This document shows positions 1 through 11,474 of a DNA stretch of 64,000 nucleotides, in pieces. Within the stretch, counting starts at the first letter, position 1. Every line of letters starts with the position of its first letter. Under the pieces are notes generated by a model. It saw only the letters and a list, made by a program, of their open reading frames with translations, was not told the origin of the DNA and made no database searches. Source of the DNA: Hofstenia miamia (Eukaryota; Xenacoelomorpha; Acoela; Hofsteniidae); contig CABFPE010000180.1 in NCBI GenBank assembly GCA_900660155.1, positions 9,435-73,434 of the forward strand, given 5' to 3'. Made by a program: the position numbers and the translations under genes.

Positions 1-47
1 TCATCAGCGCTTATCTCAGTGTCAGGATAGAAGTGGAGAAAAACTTG

Positions 48-1595
48 TCAAAGGGATCCCATGGTGGTGGCGTGGTCTACGAATAGCGAGCAGTATTCCT
101 GGACTTGGTTTAACATCATCTCGTCTGGATTCGATACACCGGCTTGGATCATGGTGATGATTTCTATTCGCTTCATGACGTCGTAGTACCGCGTTACTGT
201 TTCCACGTTATTTATCCATGCTAGATCCCCAGCAGCCTGAAACAGGATGAGAACACGTGGCTGCAATGTGGCTATTTTGTCCTGTATGGCCTGTAACTGG
301 GTGTGGATGGGTGATCCCTTTAAAAAGATATCAATGATGGTTAACTTGCCATCAATGAATATGCGCTCGGCATTGTCTCCGGCAATGAGTTTTTCTCGAA
401 CGGCTTTGTATTCGCCTGTGTGACCAGCATTGACGGCTTCCGACTTGCTGTTAACAAAATTTATAAGGTCTGGGAAATGAGCAGCTACCCTCTTTTTCAG
501 TTTTCGCACCTTCCACTTTGGTTGAATCAAGGGTGTCTCTATGGTAGGTGGTGGAATGCACAGGAGGTTGGACGTTTTGATCTTCTTCTCTAACTCACTA
601 AACGTCGACTGAGAGGCTAATGTGGCGGTTCCTATTGTCACAGGGTAATTTATGCGGGCGTCTTTAATGGTGTCCCAACATTTTCCTCGTAGTCCCTTCT
701 GTCTTAAACGTTTGATCTGTTGGTTGGAGATCCTAATCCGCGAAGTAGTACATTCCACATCCAGAGCAACGTGTCGCCCTGGGGACTGTAGAATGACTAA
801 CTCCTCTTTGGTGAACATTTCTGTAAGACACCACTTCATTAACGATAGGACATCCTTATCCTTACTCTCGACCAAGACTCTCTGCTGTACTGTGAGCTCA
901 TCCATGAATTCACTTGGGTCATGTTCGACCATTAAGATGCATTCAACTTCCGTGACGGACCACTGCGGCGTTGGCTTGGGAGAGGCGATGGTCCCTCCAA
1001 ACTTTTCTAAATTCACCTTCTCGATTAAGTCTCGAATGTGGGGAGACATTTGCACGGCCAAGGATGATAAGAGCTCCTCCTCTCTGAAGAATTGTTCCAG
1101 CGTCCTCATCACCTGATCGAAAATGGTGATTGGAATGACTTTTCCTGCCTTGCTAATGTGCCTGGCCGATTCGATGAACTGCCCATACCCACACTCAGGG
1201 TATTTCATTTGCTGCGCAATAAATAAAATTTCGTTCTTACCGTGTACGTCAAACTTGGTGACTTGTTCGAGGAAACACTTTGTCGATCCTGGCAATCTTT
1301 CTACGAATCTTCATGTGCTGAGGGGCGCGTTGTTGGTGGCGCCCCACATGTATTTCTTCATGGTGTCTGAGAAAATATTGATGTCCGACGGACAGATACC
1401 AAGCTTATTGCTAGTCAGCATGATCGACATTTTTCCAGTGACAATGCTCACCCCCACCAGTCGGGCATAATATTTTTCGAATTTGTCCATTGCTCGTTTT
1501 GTCTTTCCTGGGGAAGAAGGAGGACTGCACTTATAAAGGAGCCAGTTTTTCACTTTCCATGTTAAGGGACATACTGCTATCTCGTGGATTGTCAA
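48..1595 (-). other. Unrecognised reading-frame block, distal part
   Basis: Long minus-strand coding-like sequence of about 500 codons in two neighbouring stretches (1311-1595 and 48-1295). I do not recognise the product. It is hydrophilic and mostly helical in appearance, with no signal peptide, no clear membrane segment and no zinc motif. It lies directly downstream of the reading frame at 1611-2786 and, further up, of a Gypsy integrase on the same strand, in the place where an env-like or accessory frame of an LTR element would sit. Base composition is less AT-rich than the host DNA and like that of the gag-pol region. It could be an accessory part of that element, another virus-derived insert, or a host gene. 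It appears broken in about one place. Function unknown. Confidence 0.4.
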
Positions 1596-1610
1596 TCTTT
1601 TTAAGGACGT

Positions 1611-2786
1611 TCATTTATCGTGTGACATCGGTATTTGGAGAGTTGGCTCTTTTGTTAAATATATGGCTAGCAACCATATTGCACCTCTGGCATATATATC
1701 GGGTAGGTTCTTCTCAGCGAAGAGGCGTTCTTTGAAGTTTTTCTTATCTTGATTTGTGTAGGAAGCCTTAATGTCGCATAGGGTATGTTCTACTGATGAA
1801 TGGTAGCTTTGCGATGGACTTGATATATCTAATACAGGCCAATCAGACTCGGGGTTGAAGTCAGCCTTAAGATCAGACCAAATGGTATGTATTTCATTAA
1901 GTAATTGTTCACTCTGAGTGAAGGCAAAGCTTACTCTCATATCTGTGATGGTATGTAGCAACAGAGTGTTAGGGTTCATAATTTCCAGTGTCTGTGACTG
2001 GAGCAGCACATCCACAATTAATTTCTGGTCTACTGCTAAACAATGTGAAAGTACTTTTTGACAAAGTAGAAGATCAGTGTAAATCAGCCTAGTTATAGGA
2101 AGGTGATTCATCGAGTGTGAAGAGGTTGGGGCATAATCTGCTTTGGACAAGATTAAAAAGTTCTCCATTCTGAAGTGAAGATTTTCGATCGTTTCAGGTA
2201 TAGATGTTTCATACTCACCATGCACAATCATGATTAGGAGATTGCCTTCAACTTTGGCTATGCGGAAAGCTATTTCAATTTGCTCCATAACGTCCTCTGC
2301 TTGTACCTCGGAAAATCTGAAAAAATAGATAACAAGGAGATTTTTGAAATCGATGTTTACACACTCAAAGCTCTCAATGGTTGGTCCGTTATTCAGGAAC
2401 TGGCATAGGCTGTAGATGTTGAAATCGTTGTCAAAGAACATGTGAACCGTACTACGCCAATACAGGTGACTAAGGGTCTCCATCATTCTGGAATCGTAGG
2501 CTATGATGGTATTGATTCTGGGTTGGCGGGATGCGTCTATGACGAAAGGGATTACGTCGATTGAGCAGGTCATCTCATGACCATTGTAGGTTCGTTGAAG
2601 TTGGTCTCGTGTTTCCTCCAAAATGTTATCTCGAGTGATAGCGATGGCTTTCCTAGTCGCGATGAAGTAGGGATGTAATGTCTCGTTGCCAACTTTTGAT
2701 AGTTTTCGTCTTCTTTCTTCAGTCTTCTGTGATCGGATGGTGGAAGTGGCTGTAGAAGAGGTCGAAGGGGCTATCAAGTCGCTCAT
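1611..2786 (-). CDS. Unrecognised 391-residue reading frame
   Basis: Open minus-strand frame starting MSDLIAPSTS at 2786; the same frame stays open upstream to 3023, but the methionine at 2786 is the natural start because the upstream part overlaps a GC-rich repeat. The N-terminus is rich in Ser/Thr, followed by a basic stretch (EERRRKLSK) and then a globular-looking body without membrane segments. I cannot assign a family. It sits between the end of a Gypsy-type integrase (3084) and another unrecognised frame (48-1595) on the same strand, with very short spacing, as in a compact virus-like or retroelement cassette. Alternatives are a captured host gene or an endogenous viral gene. The call rests on length and codon-like composition only. 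Confidence 0.5.
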   Translation of the reverse strand: MSDLIAPSTSSTATSTIRSQKTEERRRKLSKVGNETLHPYFIATRKAIAITRDNILEETRDQLQRTYNGHEMTCSIDVIPFVIDASRQPRINTIIAYDSRMMETLSHLYWRSTVHMFFDNDFNIYSLCQFLNNGPTIESFECVNIDFKNLLVIYFFRFSEVQAEDVMEQIEIAFRIAKVEGNLLIMIVHGEYETSIPETIENLHFRMENFLILSKADYAPTSSHSMNHLPITRLIYTDLLLCQKVLSHCLAVDQKLIVDVLLQSQTLEIMNPNTLLLHTITDMRVSFAFTQSEQLLNEIHTIWSDLKADFNPESDWPVLDISSPSQSYHSSVEHTLCDIKASYTNQDKKNFKERLFAEKNLPDIYARGAIWLLAIYLTKEPTLQIPMSHDK

Positions 2787-2843
2787 GTGGGGGTGTTTAC
2801 AGGTTGTAAAGGTGTAAAAGGTAATCTCGGTTTTAAAGTTTTT

Positions 2844-3060
2844 AAATTTGGGGTGGCCAGCTCCTCTCACGCACGTGGGGAAACGTGTCTCTCCACGTAG
2901 GGGCAAGATGTTGAGGGCGTCATGGTCACTGCTTTTGGCTCTCCGAGTCATGGAGCAACGTGTCGCCCACACGGAATCAGACTCTGCTCGGCACCTTCCG
3001 GACGTCCCCTTTTCCTTGTGCAAGCCTCAGCAAGTGGAGAAACGTGTCTCCCACGCCTAG
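2844..3060. repeat. GC-rich stretch with three imperfect ACGT-centred palindromes
   Basis: Three related near-palindromes centred on ACGT occur at about 2876-2893, 2951-2968 and 3036-3053. Their shared core is AACGTGTC followed by G/T and C-rich sequence, and two of them read close to GGAGAAACGTGTCTCC. Similar cores occur at 769-783 (inside the unrecognised frames) and at 11995-12009 (beyond the LTR region). The stretch is much richer in GC than its surroundings and separates the integrase end from the unrecognised frames. Confidence 0.6.
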
Positions 3061-3083
3061 GTGAGGCATATCATCCAGGTTGG

Positions 3084-4349
3084 CTACCCTCCATCCTCCT
3101 TCGTACTCAGCGGCGGACAGGTGGAGCTGGCGACTCTCTTTTGCGGTGGATCGTTTTCATTCCTAAATGTAGTGATAAGGTTTAAATCCCAAATGTTGGG
3201 ATCGTAAGTAGTTCTCACCCTTCTTGGGGGGAGCGTACGTGGTTCTAAGTTCTCGGTATTTACATTGTCACAATTGTACTCGGTGTTGGAAAAATCATCT
3301 TCAGAAAAACTAGTTAAATTATCATATTTTTCGTACACATCAACACCATTATCTACTAACGTAAATTCATTATTATCGTCTATAATCACATGCTCTATAT
3401 CTTTTATGGCTCTCTTAAGCCTTTGAAAGTGTACTGTTTTACCGTTGTTTAAGGTATATGTGTTGTGGTCAAGCACTTTTGCAATTGTAAATGGGCCTTG
3501 CCAATCATTAGCAAGTTTCCGTACTTGGTGGCTATCAGTTGTGATGCGGGGTAAATAGGCAAAGACTTTATCGCCACGCTTATGAGGCTCACCATATAAT
3601 TTTTTATTGAAATTCTTCTTTTGCCGGATGCTGGATTGGTTGGTGTTATGACAAATTGTTAGATGAATTTGTTGCATATCAGTAAGTAATCGGTTTACAT
3701 AATTATCCACATTGGTTTCAGCGTATCTTGGAAACATCATGGCTAATGAAGTAGCAGCTTCCCTGCCGAACATGGCTTTGAAGGGACTCACACCAGTTGT
3801 TGTGTGAACTGAAGTATTATAAAAATATTCGACACCTTCGACAATTCGTTTCCATTGCTTTCCGGCAGCTTGAGACAGTGCCACTCGAATTAGTTTGATG
3901 AGAGTGCGATTCAATCTTTCCACCAAGCCATTAGCCTGGTGGTGGTAGGCGGTTGTTAACTCGTGAACTATCTCTAATTCAAGCATTAGCGCGCGTAAAA
4001 GGTTGCTCTCAAATTGCGGACCTTGATCCGAGACTAGCTTGTGCATCGGCCCATATTTGAGGATCCATTCTTTAAGGATTTTGTTGGCTACCACTTCGGC
4101 TGTTGTGCTACTAAGAGGAATTATACGGGCAAACTTAGTGAAATGATCTACTATCACAAGCAAGTGCTGAAAACCCTCATCATCTTTTGACAGCTGTTCC
4201 AAATCAACATGTACTAGCTCATTTGGGCCTTCTGCTGATCGTGATTCCATTTCAGCGTGCTGTTGAGGGAAATGGTGGATATTGTTGAGCAAGCACTTTT
4301 CGCACTTGTCAATGACGTTGGTTACAGCAGCGCGGATCCCTGTGGTCAC
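3084..4349 (-). pseudogene. Gypsy integrase (fossil part)
   Basis: Integrase region of the Gypsy element. The core carries the three acidic positions of the DDE family: VHVDLEQL near the start, SDQGPQFES in the middle and YHHQANGLVERLNR at the third site. A CEKCLL segment upstream belongs to the HHCC zinc motif. The C-terminal part has the GDKVFAYLPR strand typical of Gypsy integrases and ends in a tail with WDLNLITT. The same WDLNL tail occurs in the second Gypsy-type fossil at 29511-29870, which links the two families. Confidence 0.85.
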
Positions 4350-4573
4350 ATATCTAGAGTTAAAAGTTTTCTCGGTTTGAAGAATGCCGAGGTGACCTCA
4401 CTCATGGACTCTACGCACTAAGTCTTGCTTGAAGTATTCCGGAATGGCTAGACGGTTGTTATGCTTGCTCTTTGCATATAATAAACCTTTGTCGGTTACA
4501 CACCAATTGTAGCGATGAAAATATTGATTCACCTCCAGTGACGTAGGGAAATAGGGGTCCCTCATCCTTTTCA

Positions 4574-5059
4574 TTATTTGATCCAGGATCCAATCATGAT
4601 GTTGATAGCAAATAATTTCTTCTTCAGAGATCTCTTCTTTAGTAGTATAGCGAGGATGGGTTTTCCATTTCGATCAGCATTTATCTCAGGTATCAACTGA
4701 TACTCAGTGTGCGGGATGAAGGAAAAGGGTACCTTTTCACCGTCTGGCTTTTTAAGGTTGCGCTCGTAGCTCGGAAGAGCTGTCCAATAGTCTGCGTTTA
4801 AGTGGAGTTTTCCAGGGCGATGTTTGATAGTAAACGTGAAATAATTTAAGTATTCGATCCATCTTGCTACAATGGTTGATCTGTCGCCGCTGAATTTCTT
4901 CAACCAAGCCAATGCACTATTGTTGGTCCGCACAGTGAACTTATGGCCGAGTATGAAGTAACGGAATTTTTTCAGAGATTTGACGAGTGCAAGCATTTCG
5001 CACTTAGTTGCGCCATAATTCTTCTTGGATGCTCTAAGTTTTCGGCTAAAGTATTGCAC
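4574..5059 (-). pseudogene. Gypsy RNase H (fossil part)
   Basis: RNase H domain of the Gypsy polyprotein, recognised by YFSRKLRASKKNYGATKCEML at its start (read in two halves), the strand FTVRTNNSALAWL, and the characteristic HRPGKLHLNAD near the end. It lies immediately upstream of the integrase on the minus strand, as in Gypsy pol. Confidence 0.85.
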
Positions 5060-5130
5060 AGGACTCTCGATCCCATTAACGTCTTGACTGAGGATGCTGC
5101 TAATAGCAACAGCACTGGCGTCACAGTCGA

Positions 5131-6048
5131 TTATAAAATCGGGCGATCATGTTTTAATTCAATAGAATGCTCTTCACCTAATGCCTGTCCAACACTGATG
5201 GCACCATAGTTGAACACGTCGTGCTTGCTGTAAAGCAAAGATGACAGAGACCTTCTTTCCTTTTGAGTTAAGTGTGGGTGGGAGTTTTCGGTGACTGTTG
5301 GCACTTTCACTGGGCTCGAGGGAGCTTCAAGGTCATGCACGGCAGTACAAATTGGTAAACAGGTGACTGGAACGTTCTCAACCTTCACCAGTACTCCTAT
5401 TAACTGTAACTGGGGGACTCCAATCCTTACCAAAGAAGTTGATCCATTAAGAACAGTGACGTATGTCTTTCCTCGGGTGACTCTACACAAATCAGGCGAA
5501 AAAGAGACTCTGCGTATGTACTTGCCTCTATGCCCAGATATCATGACATCCCCATTAAGATTGGCATCAGAAGAGACGGCGACTCTCGTCCAGTGTTTTG
5601 GTTCAAGAACTATGGGTTCGTCCAAATCAAAGACGACCTCTTTCTCAGGGATCGTAACCAACTGTGTTGCTTCCTGATCTTTAATGGAGATTGTACCATT
5701 CTTAAAGTCAATAACACAAGAATTTCGTTCCAAAAAATCATTCCCTAATATGAGATCGTACGGGAGATGGTGGTTTGATGTATCTATCACAAGCAGGTCT
5801 ACCTCGAAGGGCTCCGCATGAATTTTAATCAAAGCATCAGTTAACTTTCCTTTCAAAGAAAGAGGGTTCCCCGAAGCATCGACCAACTTTGCACTTGAGG
5901 GATCCAATGAATCTCGACTTAAACATAATTCTTTGCAACACTCGTCGCTTATCATGGAGGCGGCTGCTCCCGTATCCACTGTGGCGTTAAAGATATTTCC
6001 ATTCATCTCAACTGGTATTAAATTCTTTCTAATCAACTGAGTGATCAC
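5131..6048 (-). pseudogene. Gypsy aspartic protease, copy 1 (fossil part)
   Basis: Retropepsin-type protease segment. The active-site triad is seen as ATVDTGAAASMIS, and the flap-end strand as LILGNDFLERN. It is followed by a linker that leads toward reverse transcriptase (IELKHDRPI). A near-identical second copy lies at 6349-7419. The two differ at roughly one base in twenty or fewer by eye, so they are recent copies of one family or two haplotypes joined in the assembly. Confidence 0.85.
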
Positions 6049-6095
6049 TAGGACGTTGTGATCTTGTGCACGTTTTCCAGGAGGCGGTGCTCCAA

Positions 6096-6293
6096 CTAAT
6101 TTAAATCTTGTGATGTGGTAGGATGATCGGTTTCGAGATTGACTAGGTCGTCAACACACAATGCTTCAGTAGAAGGTTCTTCGATGATGAAGCCTTCACC
6201 ATCGGCAACAAGCTGGACTTTAGCTTTACATTGGGATTTTAAATGTCCTTTCTCTCCGCATGTATAACATCGCACTGATGACAAGTCAAGCAT
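6096..6293 (-). pseudogene. Gag zinc knuckle, copy 1 (fossil part)
   Basis: Short segment with a CCHC nucleocapsid knuckle, CYTCGEKGHLKSQC, followed by an acidic tail. It sits directly upstream of the first protease copy. It is the nucleic-acid-binding end of gag. A second copy is at 7467-7680. Confidence 0.85.
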
Positions 6294-6380
6294 CCTCTTG
6301 ACAGGGCAGGCTTCCTGAGTTCGAAATTTTTCGCACCAGAGAACTTCGTTATATCACTGTTGATGTGTTGTGAATTTTGN

Positions 6381-7419
6381 GAATAAACACAGTGGGTGCA
6401 GCGTATGGGCTGTTGCTTCCTTGTATTATCCTGCTTTCAATTAGGTCAGTTAAGATCTTCTCATATTCATGTTTCAGATTTTCCGGCATGCGACGTATGG
6501 GTAAATGGATCAGGCGATCATGTTTTAATTCAATAGCATGCTCTTCACCTACTGCCTGCCCAACACTGATGGTACCATAGTTGAACACGTCATGCTTACT
6601 GTAAAGCAGAGATGACAGAGACCTCCTTTCTTTTTGATTTAAGTGTGGGTGGGAATTCTCGGTGACCATTGGCACCTTTACCAGACTCGAGGGAGCCTCG
6701 AGGTCATGCACAGTGGTACAGATTGGTAAACAAGTGACTGGAACGTTCTCAACCCTCACCGGTACTCCTATTAACTGTAATTGGGGGACTCCAATCTTTA
6801 CCGAAGAAGTTGATCCATTAAGAACAGTGACGTATGTCTTTCCTCGAGTTACTTTACACAAATCAGGCGAAAAAGAGACTCCGCGTATGTACTTGCCTCT
6901 ATGCCCAGATATCATGACATCCCCATTAAGATTGGCGTCAGAAGAGACGGCGACTCTCGTCCAGTGTTTTGGTTCAAGAACTATGGGTTCGTCCAAATCA
7001 AAGACGACCTCTTTCTCAGGGATCGTAACCAACTGTGTTGCTTCCTGATCTTTAATGGAGATGGTACTGTTTTTAAAATTGATAACGCAAGAATTTCGTT
7101 CCAAAAAGTCATTCCCTAATATGAGATCGTACGGGAGATGGTGGTTTGATGTATCTATCACAAGCAGGTCTACCTCTAAGGGCTCCGCATGAATTTTAAT
7201 CGAAGCATCAGTTAACTTTCCTTTCAACAAAAGAGGGTTCCCCGAATCATCTATCAACTTTGCACTCAAGGGATCCAATGAGTCTCGGCTTAAACATAAT
7301 TCTTTGCAACACTCGTCGCTTATTATAGAGGCTGCTGCTCCCGTATCCACGGTGGCGTTAAAGATATTACCATTCATCTCAATAGGAATTAAATTCTTTC
7401 TAATTAGCTGAGTGATCAC
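6381..7419 (-). pseudogene. Gypsy protease copy 2 with start of reverse transcriptase (fossil part)
   Basis: Second copy of the retropepsin segment (ATVDTGAAASIIS, LILGNDFLERN). It runs on into the first strands of reverse transcriptase, recognised by RRMPENLKHEYEKILTDL and GSNSPYAAPTVFI. The segment meets a single-N join at 6380, beyond which the sequence changes to another copy. Confidence 0.85.
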
Positions 7420-7466
7420 CAGTACGTTGTGATCTTGTGCACGGTTTCCAGGAGGCGGCGCTCCAA

Positions 7467-8408
7467 CTAATTTAAATCTTGCGATGTGGTAGGATGATCG
7501 GTTTCAAGATCGACTAGGTTGTCAACACACAATGCTTCAGTAGAAGGTTCTTCGATGATGAAGCCTTCACCATCGGCAACAAGCTGGACTTTAGCTTTAC
7601 ATTGGGATTTTAAATGTCCTTTCTCTCTGCATGTATAACATCGCACTGATGACAAGTCAAGCATCTTCTTGACAGGGACAGGCTTCCTGAGTTCGAAATT
7701 TTTCATTCCGGATGCACCGGAGAACTTAGTGATATCGCTGTTGATACGTTGTGAGTTCTGAAGCATGTAGACCACGCTGATAGCCTTACGGATGATTTCA
7801 TGGAGGCTGTCCTCAGGATCACATCAAACTTCTAGCCGATTTCTAATTGACGCAGGGAAACCTCGGCAAATGTAAGAGAACAAATCGTGCTTAGAGTATT
7901 CTTTCGACAAACTGCTCAGGCGAAACAGGCGTTCAACCTGGGTTATATAATTACGGATATCATCACCAAATTTAAAAGACATGTCACACAGTAGTGTCTT
8001 GTACTGATGTTTAATGTGCGGCGCTCGATAATGGTCTTCAAAGAAACCCACCAACAACTGGTAATCTGTTTTGATGCTTTGGTCAAGCATCATATATTGG
8101 TTGTAGGCCAACCCACTGAGATACAAGGGGAACTGCGACACGGCGGTCTCTTGTGAATTCTTATGTTGCTTCATCGTCAATTCGAATAAAAAAAACCATT
8201 CGTCAAAGGACTGGGCGACGGCGTCAATTTGCCCAGTGAATTTGGGTAGAACAGAATGCTTACTGTATAGTTGTACCTGTCCGTGGGACTCTAGAGGAAG
8301 AATCAACTCGCGATATCTCGGCTGATCTTTGGAACTGGCTTTTTCATTGGCCGGACTGGTATCACTCATGTTCTGCTCCTTGCATGCGGGAATGACAATG
8401 GTGCTCAC
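7467..8408 (-). pseudogene. Gypsy gag body and zinc knuckle, copy 2 (fossil part)
   Basis: Gag region. The part at 7824-8408 has the Gypsy gag fold seen in FDEWFFLFELTMKQH and FFEDHYRAPHIKHQY. The part at 7467-7775 carries the CCHC-type knuckle and the acidic tail that precedes the protease. Gag forms the particle shell, and the knuckle binds the RNA. Confidence 0.8.
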
Positions 8409-8441
8409 CAGATCGGGTAGCGATGGGACGTATCCTGTTTG

Positions 8442-11054
8442 CGGAGTAGCTCCAGTGGTTAGGTGGATACTTGCGTGAGAGCGGCCTGAGCAAAAGTAGG
8501 TTGACTATGCGATGGAGGAGTGGGACAGGGTATGGAGGATGATGCTCCGCACAAAGGAACAGTTGAAGAAGGTTGACTTGCGCCCACTAGCTGAACCTAT
8601 GATCTTCTCAGCCAACTTGTCCAGGGCTTCATTTAACACAGCATGAGTAACATATTCTTCGTTTTGACTGCATTGAGAAGGTGAGCTCTCTTCTCGGCGA
8701 TTCATTTTATTCATAGAGTATTTCAATTCGTGGATTTGTAATTCCAGAGCGAAGGTCGATTCCAACATCTGTCGCTCCATCCATTGGTACGCCACGTGTT
8801 GTGTATTAACCTCAGCTTGCAAAGATTCAACTNGCATTGAGAAGGTGAGCTCTCTTCTCGGCGATTCATTTTATTCATAGAGTATTTCAATTCGTGGATT
8901 TGTAATTCCAGAGCAAAGGTCGATTCCAACATCTGTCGCTCCATCCATTGGTACGCCACGTGTTGTGTATTAACCTCAGCTTGCAAAGATTCAACTTGGC
9001 GCTCACTCTCCATTCTTAAAGCTACCTGCTGTGACAGCTCCTCCTTCAAGTGCTCGATCTCGACAAGGTGTGCATCAGAGTGAGGCGTAAACTGCGGTTC
9101 ATGACCACTGGCGTAGCTACAAGGACGCATTGGAATTGGTGGAGCATTCTGAGTGTTTAATACACATCGCGCATTTCTATGGAATGGTGGACTCACACTC
9201 ATTGCATTTGCATTGCTGTATGGAATAGTGGTGGGATTGTGACTATCATCCATCCTTTGGGTAATAGGAGAAGAGGGTTGAGAAAAGTTAAGTAACGATC
9301 CAACAGTGCAAGGAGAAACGTCCTGGTTACCAGCGGTTGCACAGGGGACGCTCCAAAAGGGAGAAGTCCCAAAAGTAGAAGAATAAATTACAGTACGACT
9401 AGAACTAGAGTCCATTGAACTTTAGAAGACAAAACAAGTTATAGAACTGACAATGGGAGTACTCCCACGCACACAGAAACAAAAAGTACTTACAAGGGGT
9501 AACAGTGATTAACAGACCAAAAAGGGAGAAATGAACACGGCAGTATTTGGTAATAAATCCAATGTAAAGAAGCACTAGAAACAAGTAAAACAAACAAGAA
9601 ATTTAACAGTTGACATCAGCCAAATAAGGCACATAAAAGCCTCGTCGCCATCCTTCAAGGGTGAGGAAGTTAATGAATACATTGGTAGGTGACTTTCTAT
9701 GAAGTCGCAAAACGATCAGGGGAAACAACTATCCCAGCTAATACGTACCAAAACGAAAACCAACTCACAACCAAACCATTGAAAGAAAACAACAAGATTA
9801 AATAGATATCATGTCAGCGTCCTGTCACGGTCGCCATGTAGAATCGGTGGCTGGTAGGGNTTGCGGAGTAGCTCCAGTGGTTAAGGTGGATACTTGCGTG
9901 AGAGCGGCCTGAGCAAAAGTAGGTTGACTATGCGATGGAGGAGTGGGACAGGGTATGGAGGATGATGCTCCGCACAAAGGAACCATTGAAGAAGGTTGAC
10001 TTGCGCCCACTAGCTGAACCACTCGGCCTATGATCTTCTCAGCCAACTCGTCCAGGGCTTCATTTAACACAGCATAAGTAACGTATTCATTGTTTCGACT
10101 ACATGGAGAAGGTGAGCTCTCTTCTCGGTGATTCATTTTATTCATAGAGGTTTTCAATTCGTGGATTTGTAATTCCAGAGCGAAGGTCGATTCCAACATC
10201 TGTCGCTCCATCCATTGGTATGCCACGTGTTGTGTATTAACCTCAGCTTGCAAAGATTCAACTTGGCGCTCACTCTCCATTCTTAAAGCTACCTGGTGTG
10301 ACAGCTCCTCCTTCAAGTGCTCAATCTCAGTGAGGTGTGCATCAGAGTGAGGCGTAAACTGCGGTTCATGACCACTGGCGTAGCTGCAAGGACGCATTGG
10401 AATTGGTGGAGCATTCTGAGTGTTTAATACACGTCGCGCATTTCTCTGGAATGGTGGACTCACACTCAATGCGTTGGGATTGCTGTATGGAATAGTGGCG
10501 GCATTGTGACTATCATCCATCCTTTGGGTAATAGGAGAAGATGGTTGAGAAAAGTTAAGTAACAATCCAACGGTGCAAGGGGTAACGTCCTGGTTACCAG
10601 CGCTTGCACAGGGGACACTCTGAATGGGAGAAGTCCCAAAAGTAGGAGAGTAAATTACAGTACAACTAGAACTAGAATCCATTNTTCAACCTGGTGTGCG
10701 CTTTCCATTCTTAGCGCCACCTGCTGTGACAGCTTGTCCTGCAAATGCTCGATTTCCTCGAGGACGCAAAGGAATGGGCGGAGCATTCTGGGTGTTTAAT
10801 ACACGTCACGCATTTCTATGGTAAGACGGACTCACACTCATCTCGTTGGCATTGCTATATGGGATGGTGGAAGCATTGTGACTATCATCAATCCTTTGGG
10901 TAATAGGAGAAGATGGTTGAGAAAAGTTAAGTAACAATCCAATGGTGCAAGGGGTAACGTCCTGGTTACCAGCGCTTGCACAGGGGACACTCTGAATGGG
11001 AGAAGTCCCAAAAGTAGGAGAATAAATTACAGTACGACTAGAACTAGAATCCAT
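8442..11054 (-). repeat. Four copies or part copies of the gag N-terminal region
   Basis: The same gag start occurs at 8442-8832, 8834-9415, 9861-10682 and 10685-11054, with single-N joins between three of the pairs. Full copies start MDSSSSRTVIYS and contain a Ser/Pro-rich head followed by a heptad-like coiled coil (QVALRMESERQVESLQAEV). The repeats abut the single Ns, so at least some of the multiplicity is probably an assembly effect (unmerged overlaps or alternate haplotypes) rather than a true tandem array. Confidence 0.8.
9823..9836 (-). promoter_or_regulatory. Primer-binding site, copy 1 (tRNA-Arg type)
   Basis: On the minus strand this reads TGGCGACCGTGACA, directly after an LTR ending TTCTACA (LTR edge at 9837). 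It matches the 3' end of tRNA-Arg as used by the 412/mdg1 retroelements. The LTR beyond it is cut off at the single-N join at 9860. Confidence 0.8.
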
Positions 11055-11460
11055 TGAACTTTAGAAGACAAAAAAATTTATAGAACTGACAATGGGAGCA
11101 CTCCCACGCACACAGAAACGAAAAGTACTTACAAGGGGTAACGGTGATTAACAGACCAAAAAGGGAGAAATGAACATGGCAGTACTTGGTAATAAATCCA
11201 ACGTAAAGAAGCACTAGAAACAAGTAAAACAAACAAGAAATTTAACAGTTGACATCAGCCAAATAAGCACATAAAAGCCTCGTCGCCATCCTTCAAGGGT
11301 GAGGAAGTTATTGAATACATTGGTAGGTGACTTTCTATGAAGTCTCAAAATGATCAGGGGAAACAACTATCCCAGCTAATACGTACCAAAATGAAAACCA
11401 TTTCACAACCAAATCATTGAAAGAAAACAACAAGATTAAATAGGTATCACGTCAGCGTCC

Positions 11461-11474
11461 TGTCACGGTCGCCA
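11461..11474 (-). promoter_or_regulatory. Primer-binding site, copy 2 (tRNA-Arg type)
   Basis: Identical to the site at 9823-9836 and likewise placed next to an LTR end (LTR edge at 11475). The 420-base leader between it and the gag start is shared with the first copy. Confidence 0.85.

Noticed and set aside
652-1470. Plus-strand open frames opposite the unknown minus-strand block
   Set aside because: They are antisense to a longer, better-looking frame and show no protein motif.
5291-7119. Plus-strand open frames repeated at 5291-5748 and 6662-7119
   Set aside because: They are mirror frames of the two protease copies; they repeat only because the protease does.
9823-11474. Matches to tRNA-Arg at 9823-9836 and 11461-11474 as tRNA gene fragments
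   Set aside because: They are only 14 bases long and sit next to LTR ends, so they are primer-binding sites.
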